13,734 nucleotides of DNA from Lachnospiraceae bacterium (lineage in GTDB: Bacteria; Bacillota; Clostridia; Lachnospirales; Lachnospiraceae). Each line of letters begins with the position of its first letter. The stretch's first letter is position 1. Positions 8,420 to 13,734 of this stretch are shown piece by piece. The notes below the pieces were generated by a model. It had not been told where the DNA came from. It saw only the letters and a list, made by a program, of their open reading frames with translations, and did not search any database. Location of the stretch: assembly GCA_003488965.1 (NCBI GenBank), contig DNJW01000142.1:1-13734 (forward strand), in the 5' to 3' direction. The position numbers and the translations under genes were made by a program.

Positions 8420-9277
8420 TTAATATAATTTTTCCACCACAGCCTTGGATGTTTTTTTATTATTTTCTCTGCAGACAGTCAAATTTCTCTTATAGTATTC
8501 CTGAAACAATATATCTATAATATATAATTGGCTCATTTTTGCACTCATAGAACCTCCTTCCAGCGGTCCTTCATTTGCGCCGCAGGTCAAAAGCACATCC
8601 ATGTAATTAGTCAGCGGTGATTTGAGAAAACGTGTGATTCCTACAATCTTTGCCCCAGACTGGCGGGCAATCTCGGCCACATATACATTATCCTTTGTAG
8701 AACCGGAATAAGATATAATAAAAATCAAATCATCCGCACTTGCCATAGATGCTGACATCGCCTGCATATGCGGGTCCTGTATACAGCTTACCTTATTAAT
8801 AATTCGCAAAAATTTGTTTCTCGCCTCCTGCGCCGTCAGCAAGCTGTCTCCAATACCGAAAAAATAAATATGCCTTGCGTTTTCCATCATCACAATCGCT
8901 TTTTCTACCGCTTCCATATCCAGAAGCATGCGGGTTTCCCTTAATGCACTGATATGAGTTTCCAGAACAAAATCCAGCATTGACGGCAAAGCATCCGCCC
9001 CTTCTTCTCCCTCGCCGGTTCCTTTTTCCAAAGCCTCATTCGGCGAAAGACTTAAAGAAAGCTTCATTTTAAACTCCTGATACCCCTTTACTCCCACAGT
9101 TCTGCAGAAACGGTGCACACTGGCATCTGCCACATCACAAGCATCCGCCAAGTCTGTAATGGACATGAAAAGAACTTCATTTGCATTTTCCACCACATAA
9201 TCGGCAATTTTCTTTTCCGTTTTTGTAAACTGATTATACAATAGCTGTATATCTAGTAATAAACTGGATGACTGCAC
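8420..9277 (-). CDS. RpiR/MurR-family transcriptional regulator (HTH + SIS)
   Basis: Predicted sugar-phosphate-responsive DNA-binding regulator of 285 residues. The N-terminal helix-turn-helix region spans about 1-77 (MSITDLADACDVADASVHRFCR at 38-59, then GVKGYQEFKMKL), and the C-terminal SIS phosphosugar-binding domain about 125-262 contains GIGDS (141-145) and SYSGSTK (189-195). The start is GTG at 9277, supported by AGGAGG 6 bases upstream. Regulators of this family control sialic acid, N-acetylmuramate and ribose genes. The neighbouring NanA suggests a Neu5Ac-derived amino sugar phosphate (for example ManNAc-6-P or GlcNAc-6-P) as effector; this is inferred. Whether it represses or activates is not visible. 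Confidence 0.92.
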   Translation of the reverse strand: MQSSSLLLDIQLLYNQFTKTEKKIADYVVENANEVLFMSITDLADACDVADASVHRFCRTVGVKGYQEFKMKLSLSLSPNEALEKGTGEGEEGADALPSMLDFVLETHISALRETRMLLDMEAVEKAIVMMENARHIYFFGIGDSLLTAQEARNKFLRIINKVSCIQDPHMQAMSASMASADDLIFIISYSGSTKDNVYVAEIARQSGAKIVGITRFLKSPLTNYMDVLLTCGANEGPLEGGSMSAKMSQLYIIDILFQEYYKRNLTVCRENNKKTSKAVVEKLY

Positions 9278-9352
9278 CCTATCCCTCCTATTCTTTCCGC
9301 TTCTATTCCGCGTACCGCCTGCCCCGGCACGCTTTTCTCCTGTCAGCCGTAA

Positions 9353-9361
9353 AGTATATCA
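9353..9361 (-). promoter_or_regulatory. Possible extended -10 promoter for the regulator and MCP
   Basis: On the minus strand TG-A-TATACT lies about 75 bases upstream of the regulator start. It fits an extended -10 element (TGnTATAAT with one mismatch); the -35 region at the usual spacing is poor. It is placed just downstream of the hairpin cluster at 9368-9481, so the regulator-receptor pair may have its own start separate from nanA. The call rests on a short motif only. Confidence 0.4.
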
Positions 9362-9367
9362 ATCGAA

Positions 9368-9481
9368 CAGGGGAGATTCATCTTCCCTGCCCGCTGCGCG
9401 GGGCACGTGCTGCCTTGGCAGCAAACTTCCTTACGTGCCCCTGCGCATTGCAGAAAGAGACATGGGCGAGCCATGTCTCTT
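9368..9481. repeat. Hairpin cluster between nanA and the RpiR gene
   Basis: Several inverted repeats are packed side by side. 9368-9376 pairs with 9381-9389 (9 pairs, one G-T, loop TTCA). GGGGCACGT (9400-9408) pairs perfectly with 9433-9441, and is extended by TGCGC (9395-9399) with 9443-9447 across one bulged base. Inside this lies GCTGCC (9409-9414) with GGCAGC (9417-9422). The arm at 9455-9465 pairs perfectly with 9471-9481 (11 pairs, 5-base loop). No coding frame with a plausible start and ribosome binding site fits here. The nested layout resembles the elements at 10469-10566 and 14-88. Confidence 0.7.
9455..9481 (-). terminator. Possible weak terminator after nanA
   Basis: An 11-base-pair perfect stem with a 5-base loop starts 10 bases after the nanA stop codon. 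On the minus strand it is followed by only a broken T run (TTTCTG after the last arm base), so termination is probably partial. It is part of the hairpin cluster at 9368-9481. Confidence 0.35.
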
Positions 9482-9491
9482 CTATGTCAGG

Positions 9492-10397
9492 TTAACAATA
9501 TTTTTTCACCGCATCAGCAATCATCTTCGCACATTCTTCTGTAATTGTTCTATCCGTTTCCGCCAGTTCTGCAAGAGGCGCCCTTACGCTTCCTACATCC
9601 GGTCCTCCCTGAATACGGATAATTTCCTTAATTGTCGCATACAAATTGCCATGTGTAGAACACATTTTATATATAATCCTGCATATATCATTCTGGACTG
9701 CCCCGGCTTCTTTTACCTTGCCTTCGTAAAACAGTTCCCGTGCCTTAATAAATAATTCCGGCATAGCGGCATAGGTGCCGCCGATTCCTCCTACAGCCCC
9801 GGCTGCCAGTCCCGAAACAAACTGCTCATCCGGTCCGTTAAATACGATAACGCCTTCATCATGGAACATTTGGATATCCTGTACCGGCATAGAAGAATTC
9901 TTTACCCCGATGACTCTCGGATTCTTCTTCATTTCCTTTAACAAAGATATTGTCAATGAAACTCCTGCCAGCTGCGGAATATTATATATAATAAAATCAG
10001 TTTCCGGCGCTGCCGAGGAAATGTCATTCCAGTACTTCGCAATGGCATGCTCCGGCAGATGGAAATAAATCGGCGGAATAGAAGCAATGGCATCAATCCC
10101 TAAACTCTGCGCATGAGCTGCCAGCTCCCTACTGTCTGCCGTATTGTTGCAGGCCACATGGGCAATCACCGTTACCTTTCCTTTTGCCTCCGCCATTACG
10201 TTTTCCAGCGTCAGCTTTCTTTCTTCTACGCTATGGTAAATACATTCCCCGGAGGAACCGCCCACATAAAGCCCTTTCACACCTTTTCCTATCAGATATT
10301 TTGTAAGGGCACGCACCCTCTCTGGAGATACCTTTCCCTCTCCATCATAACAAGCATAAAACGCCGGTATCACACCCTGATACTTTTCAATATTCAT
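9492..10397 (-). CDS. nanA: N-acetylneuraminate lyase (sialic acid aldolase)
   Basis: DHDPS/NAL-family class I aldolase of 301 residues that cleaves N-acetylneuraminate to N-acetylmannosamine and pyruvate in the cytoplasm. Visible active-site features: GGSSGE (46-51, carboxylate-binding loop), Tyr138 in YNIPQLAGV, the Schiff-base Lys166 in VIGVKNSS, NGPDEQF (187-193) and GGIGGTY (203-209). The combination of YNIPxxxGV, NGxDE and GGIGxTY is that of sialic acid lyases and not of dihydrodipicolinate synthases. From memory it resembles the Ruminococcus gnavus type NanA. ATG at 10397 has TAAGGAGG 6-7 bases upstream. It lies between an ABC sugar permease pair and an RpiR-type regulator. A related 2-keto-3-deoxy-sugar aldolase is the main alternative. 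Confidence 0.88.
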   Translation of the reverse strand: MNIEKYQGVIPAFYACYDGEGKVSPERVRALTKYLIGKGVKGLYVGGSSGECIYHSVEERKLTLENVMAEAKGKVTVIAHVACNNTADSRELAAHAQSLGIDAIASIPPIYFHLPEHAIAKYWNDISSAAPETDFIIYNIPQLAGVSLTISLLKEMKKNPRVIGVKNSSMPVQDIQMFHDEGVIVFNGPDEQFVSGLAAGAVGGIGGTYAAMPELFIKARELFYEGKVKEAGAVQNDICRIIYKMCSTHGNLYATIKEIIRIQGGPDVGSVRAPLAELAETDRTITEECAKMIADAVKKYC

Positions 10398-10468
10398 ATA
10401 AATTCCTCCTTACCTATTTACTATCCCCATGCCGCCTTCCGGCGGCACAAGCCAACGCTTGGAAACCG

Positions 10469-10566
10469 GGTGAAAAGGACTTGCAAAGCAAGTCTTAGAA
10501 GTTCTTCGCGAAGCAGCCTTTGCTGCGAGTGAAAATTGCCAAAGGCAATTAGAACTTCTTTTCACC
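10469..10566. repeat. Nested multi-branch palindromic element before nanA
   Basis: Outer arms GGTGAAAAG (10469-10477) and CTTTTCACC (10558-10566) are perfectly complementary and close a 98-base block that starts right after the permease stop codon. Inside are GACTTGC-AAA-GCAAGTC (10478-10494), a second pair of arms AGAAGTTCT (10497-10505) with AGAACTTCT (10551-10559), the palindrome CTTCGCGAAG (10504-10513), GCAGC (10513-10517) with GCTGC (10522-10526), and AATTGCC-AAA-GGCAATT (10534-10550). The stems abut one another like a multi-arm junction. Two further hairpins follow on the nanA side: CCAA-CGC-TTGG (10452-10462) and GCCGCC-TTCC-GGCGGC (10431-10446). No open frame explains the block. It could be a small mobile or dispersed palindromic element, or a structured mRNA segment. 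Confidence 0.8.
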
Positions 10567-11400
10567 TTAACCTTTGACCGCCCCCATCGTAATACCTTGT
10601 GTAAAATATTTCTGGAACATCAGGAATATAGCGATAATCGGAATCGCACCTAATGCCGCGCCCGCCATAATCAGGCCGAAATCATTAGACATTTCCGCCT
10701 GCAGCTTGGCAATACCAAGGGAAATCGTCAGATTCTTACTGGAATTCAGCATAATCAACTGCAGGAAATAATCGTTCCAGGTTGTAATAAAAGTAAAGAT
10801 TGCCAGCGCGCCGATACCCGGTTTTACAATCGGAAGAACAATGGTAAGGAAAGTCTGGATTTCGCCGGCCCCGTCAATCCTTACGGCCTCCAGCATTTCT
10901 GTGGGTATTGTTTCCGAAAACTGTTTCATCAGGAATACGCCGAAAGGCCATCCTACTGTGGGAAGAATAACCGCCCATATATTATCATGCAATCCCAAAA
11001 ATGACATTTCTTTCAACAACGGAACAAGAACCACTTGTTTCGGAAGCGCCATGGCACATACAAGAAACGTAAACAAAAGACCTCTTCCTACAAACCTCTT
11101 CTTTGCCAATGCATAGCCTGCCATAGCCGCAGTCAGACATGTCAGCGCCATAGACATCAGGGCGATAAATACGCTGTTAAACAGCCATTGCATAGCCGGT
11201 TTGTCGAAAAGCCTTACATAGTTATCCGTAGTCGGATTCTTGGGAAACCACTCTGGTATCGCCGCATTGATTGCAGCGGCATCCTTAAAGGAGCCTGTCA
11301 CAATCCAATATACCGGGAAAATAAATAAGACAGCCAGAATAACCATAATTATCATTACTATAACATCATAAGTCGTTGTATGTTTTACTCCACTTTTCAT
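10567..11400 (-). CDS. ABC sugar transporter permease, MalG-like (CUT1)
   Basis: Inner-membrane subunit of a carbohydrate importer, 277 residues with about six membrane segments (first at about 12-34). The ATPase-contact EAA loop reads EAVRIDGAGEIQTFLTIVLPIVKPG (171-195), and the C-terminus QGITMGAVKG is typical of MalG-type proteins. ATG at 11400 follows a GGGGGTGAT site. It is 13 bases after the partner permease and clearly in the same operon. Substrate specificity comes from the binding protein; the adjacent lyase suggests sialic acid or a derivative. Confidence 0.93.
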   Translation of the reverse strand: MKSGVKHTTTYDVIVMIIMVILAVLFIFPVYWIVTGSFKDAAAINAAIPEWFPKNPTTDNYVRLFDKPAMQWLFNSVFIALMSMALTCLTAAMAGYALAKKRFVGRGLLFTFLVCAMALPKQVVLVPLLKEMSFLGLHDNIWAVILPTVGWPFGVFLMKQFSETIPTEMLEAVRIDGAGEIQTFLTIVLPIVKPGIGALAIFTFITTWNDYFLQLIMLNSSKNLTISLGIAKLQAEMSNDFGLIMAGAALGAIPIIAIFLMFQKYFTQGITMGAVKG

Positions 11401-11413
11401 TATTTATCACCCC

Positions 11414-12322
11414 CTAGTCTACGCTTCCGGATTTGGTTACCTTAAACTGCAAAGCAGAAAAGATTGCAATCACCGCAGCCAGGAAAATCCCCATCGCATT
11501 GCCGAATCCATAACGGTTCAGTTTAAATGCCTCATAGTAAATATAATACATAATCGTATCTGTCGAATGTTTTGGCCCGCCGGACGTTAACAGCTGGATC
11601 AGCGCAAAACACTGGAAAGAGTTAATCGTTGTTATAACTAAGACATATAAGGTTGTGGGCATAATGGAAGGCCATTTAATCTTCCAGAATGTCTGTATAT
11701 CCGTTGCCCCGTCTACTTCCGCCGCTTCCACCAGAGAAGTATCCACATTACCTAAAGCAGCAACATAAAGCACAATCGGCTGCCCGATAGATGTTGTAAA
11801 CAAAATAAGAATAATACACCAGATTGCCGTTTTTTCATCACCCAGCCAGCTTACATTCTGGTCGATTGCTCCCACTCCCGAAAGAATCGTGTTAAAAAGT
11901 CCGGTATATTTATTAAACATCCATTTCCATACTACCGCTACCGCTACCGTACCGGTTACAACCGGCAGATAAAATACACAGCGGAAAAAGGATCTGGTAA
12001 CTGCATGCATCCTATAGATTGATGAACCTACCCACAGTGAAAATATAGTTACCGTAGGCACTGCTACGACAACGATAAGAACCGTATTCCAAAATGCCCT
12101 CTGGAAAATCTCATCCTGAAACATTTCCACATAGTTCCCGATACCAACGAAAGAAAAATCGCTCATGGTATAATTAAAGAAACTGGTAAACAGACACATA
12201 AACATAGGAATAATAACGAATCCTACAAAGAAAAACAAACTAGGAAGAAGAAACAGATAAGCAGATCTGGTTTCACGCATAACCAGCACCTTGCTCCGTG
12301 TAGTCACATTCTTTTTTCTCAT
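11414..12322 (-). CDS. ABC sugar transporter permease, MalF-like (CUT1)
   Basis: Inner-membrane permease of 302 residues. After a basic cytoplasmic tail (1-20) the first membrane segment runs about 21-44; further segments follow at about 78-100, 115-135, 165-190, 222-242 and near the C-terminus (about 270-290). The EAA loop is EAAEVDGATDIQTFWKIKWP (199-218). ATG at 12322 has AAGGA about 10 bases upstream. It pairs with the downstream MalG-like subunit and the upstream binding protein. No ATP-binding subunit is encoded here, so a shared MsmK-type ATPase elsewhere is likely. Confidence 0.93.
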   Translation of the reverse strand: MRKKNVTTRSKVLVMRETRSAYLFLLPSLFFFVGFVIIPMFMCLFTSFFNYTMSDFSFVGIGNYVEMFQDEIFQRAFWNTVLIVVVAVPTVTIFSLWVGSSIYRMHAVTRSFFRCVFYLPVVTGTVAVAVVWKWMFNKYTGLFNTILSGVGAIDQNVSWLGDEKTAIWCIILILFTTSIGQPIVLYVAALGNVDTSLVEAAEVDGATDIQTFWKIKWPSIMPTTLYVLVITTINSFQCFALIQLLTSGGPKHSTDTIMYYIYYEAFKLNRYGFGNAMGIFLAAVIAIFSALQFKVTKSGSVD

Positions 12323-12356
12323 ATATCAACATTCCTTCCTGACTAACCTTGTGAAA

Positions 12357-12389
12357 AAAGGGTACCCATCTCTTCGGGGGGTACCCTTT
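12357..12389 (-). terminator. Intrinsic terminator inside the ABC operon
   Basis: AAAGGGTACCC (12357-12367) pairs perfectly with 12379-12389 over 11 bases, with an 11-base loop. On the minus strand the stem runs into six T residues, the classic form of an intrinsic terminator. It lies in the 101-base gap between the binding-protein stop and the permease start. Because the permeases have no obvious separate promoter, partial read-through is likely, giving more binding protein than permease, as is common in ABC operons. Confidence 0.8.
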
Positions 12390-12423
12390 GAAATATCAGT
12401 AAACCCAACTCTGTTGATGCTTG

Positions 12424-13734
12424 TTAATTTGCAGAAGCATCTGCAGTAGCAGTATTACATGTTTCTACATAAGCATCAGCTGCTGCCTGTACATCTTCAC
12501 CGTCGAAAATCTGCTGCAGCATATTCCACCATGCTGTACGCTGTTCTGCCCAGCCAAGTGTTACATTGTAGTAATCTCCCAGCCATTTCTGGAAGCTTGC
12601 ATATGTTTCCATACGTTCTTCATCTTCTGTTCCTGCATAAATGTTTCCATAGGAGGAACGTACCGGGAAGAAGCCTGTGTTGGAAATACTAATGGGTCCC
12701 TGTGTTGCATCGTCACAAATGAATTCAATAAAAATCTTAGATGCTGCAATCTTATCTGCATCGCCGTTATCGAAAATACCGAATCCCCAGATACCGCCGC
12801 AAAGTTCAGGTGTTCCGCTTTCGGAAGGGAATGCTACCGGATAAGGGGTAAATGCTGTTTCAGCTGCATAGGTAAGCTGGTTTGCCGCATTCCAGCAGAA
12901 GCTCATTGCGATTGTTTCATTTGCAAACAGCTGGATTTCATCGGATGCTACCGCACCTGAATCATAGCTTAATAAACCTGCATCACACCAGTCAACCAGC
13001 TGCTGCAAACCTTTTACGCCTGCTTCGCTGTTCATGGTCCACTCTGTATGATCCGCATTGGTAAATTCTGCATTGTAAAGATTCATTGCCAGTGCACGCG
13101 TACCCTGGTCACCGCCCTGGCCTCCGCAGTATACAACACCTGTTGTCTCAACTCCGTGGTCTTTTAAAGCCTGTAAAGCTTTTTCAAAATTTTCGGTCGT
13201 CCATGTACGGTCATCGTTTATGTACTGCATAGCATCTGCTTCTTCAAACAGTTCCTTATTAATTGCCATCGTATGTGTTGTCATACAAAGAGGATATTCA
13301 TAATATGCGCCGCTTTCCGATTTGCAGGCTGCTACTACCGCTTCGCTGGTTGCGGAAATATCTGCCAGTGCTTCGTCATCCCAAAGGTCTGCAAGGTCAA
13401 TCATCTTACCCTTTGCACCCCAGTTGCTTACCAGACGTTCCGGTCCTTCCATAATAATATCAGGTGTTGTTCCCGCTTCAATTGCTGCCGTCACCTGATC
13501 ATCTCCGGACTGATAATCCAGATATTCTACCGAAACATGGATATCAGGATATACTGCATTAAATGCTGTAATAAATCCGTTAACGGTCTCTGCATCGCCA
13601 AATTTACCAATCGGATATGTCCAAAGGGTAATATCTGCTGCAACAGAATCTGCTGCAGGAGCTGCCTCTTCCGCCGGCGCTGCCTCTTCTGCGGGAGCTG
13701 CTTCCTCTGCCGGCGCTGCTTCTTCCGCCGGTGC
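12424..13734 (-). CDS. ABC transporter sugar-binding lipoprotein, 5' end outside window
   Basis: Extracellular solute-binding protein of the SBP_bac_1 type that captures a sugar and delivers it to the two permeases downstream. The visible 436 codons are open to the window edge, so the signal peptide and lipid-anchored cysteine lie beyond it. They open with four or more APAEEA repeats, then ADITLWTYPIGKFGDAETVNGF, FNAVYPDIHVSVEY and the family signature AAIEAGTTPDII. Later features include GIWGFGIFDNGDADKIAASKIFIEFI and, near the end, GWAEQRTAWWNMLQQIFDGED. The repeat region is probably an acidic flexible linker between lipid anchor and binding domain. An internal GTG at 13494 is not the true start because conserved sequence continues upstream. 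Ligand inferred from nanA: sialic acid or an anhydro form; other sugars are possible. Confidence 0.92.
   Translation of the reverse strand, partial: APAEEAAPAEEAAPAEEAAPAEEAAPAADSVAADITLWTYPIGKFGDAETVNGFITAFNAVYPDIHVSVEYLDYQSGDDQVTAAIEAGTTPDIIMEGPERLVSNWGAKGKMIDLADLWDDEALADISATSEAVVAACKSESGAYYEYPLCMTTHTMAINKELFEEADAMQYINDDRTWTTENFEKALQALKDHGVETTGVVYCGGQGGDQGTRALAMNLYNAEFTNADHTEWTMNSEAGVKGLQQLVDWCDAGLLSYDSGAVASDEIQLFANETIAMSFCWNAANQLTYAAETAFTPYPVAFPSESGTPELCGGIWGFGIFDNGDADKIAASKIFIEFICDDATQGPISISNTGFFPVRSSYGNIYAGTEDEERMETYASFQKWLGDYYNVTLGWAEQRTAWWNMLQQIFDGEDVQAAADAYVETCNTATADASAN
13663..13734 (-). repeat. 18-base tandem repeat coding for APAEEA
   Basis: Four consecutive 18-base units (13717-13734, 13699-13716, 13681-13698, 13663-13680) each encode Ala-Pro-Ala-Glu-Glu-Ala with differing third-codon bases, followed by a partial unit. 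The synonymous differences suggest selection on the peptide, or age, more than a very recent slippage event. The array runs off the window edge. Confidence 0.88.

Noticed and set aside
9268..9755. Small plus-strand frames across the nanA-regulator gap
   Set aside because: They run into nanA or the regulator in antisense, their sequence is dictated by hairpin arms, and no protein family is suggested.
10431..10566. CRISPR array or riboswitch of known class
   Set aside because: The repeats are inverted, differ from one another and are not spaced by unique spacers; I do not recognise any known riboswitch core in the block.
12424..13494. Binding protein starting at the GTG at 13494
   Set aside because: Conserved binding-protein sequence and the APAEEA linker continue in frame upstream to the window edge, so the true start lies outside.

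Overview
The window looks like the chromosome of a motile, low-to-mid GC Firmicute of the Clostridia, most likely a gut Lachnospiraceae. This is inferred from the gene families (a flgM-flgN-flgK-flgK-flgL late flagellar cluster, a FlgN and FlgM of Clostridia type, an R. gnavus-like sialic acid lyase) and from strong AGGAGG-type ribosome binding sites. All eleven genes I can support lie on the minus strand, so the window is transcribed from right to left. The strain cannot be named from sequence reading alone.

Right part (about 8420-13734): a carbohydrate uptake and catabolism locus. In transcription order it holds an ABC sugar-binding lipoprotein (5' end outside the window), two CUT1-type permeases, an N-acetylneuraminate lyase (NanA) and an RpiR/MurR-family regulator. 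No ATPase is present, so the importer probably borrows a shared MsmK-type ATPase. A strong intrinsic terminator sits between the binding protein and the permeases and probably sets their stoichiometry. The lyase suggests that the imported ligand is sialic acid or a derivative such as 2,7-anhydro-Neu5Ac.

Middle (6117-8385): a methyl-accepting chemotaxis protein starts 34 bases after the regulator and is probably co-transcribed with it. It physically joins the sugar locus to the flagellar cluster and raises the possibility of sugar-regulated chemotaxis.

Left part (140-6116): flgM, flgN, two tandem divergent flgK genes and an oversized flgL, tightly packed and preceded by a good sigma-28 (FliA/SigD) promoter. 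Products are the anti-sigma factor, the export chaperone for the hook-associated proteins, and the hook-filament junction proteins.

Intergenic DNA: no gene-free stretch exceeds 300 bases. Three of the gaps (1-139, 9278-9491, 10398-10566) hold clusters of short, perfect or near-perfect hairpins with 2-5 base loops. The 98-base element at 10469-10566 is a nested multi-branch structure with outer arms, inner arms and several internal hairpins. These clusters are the least explained sequence here and may be a family of small palindromic elements or structured mRNA processing/control elements.
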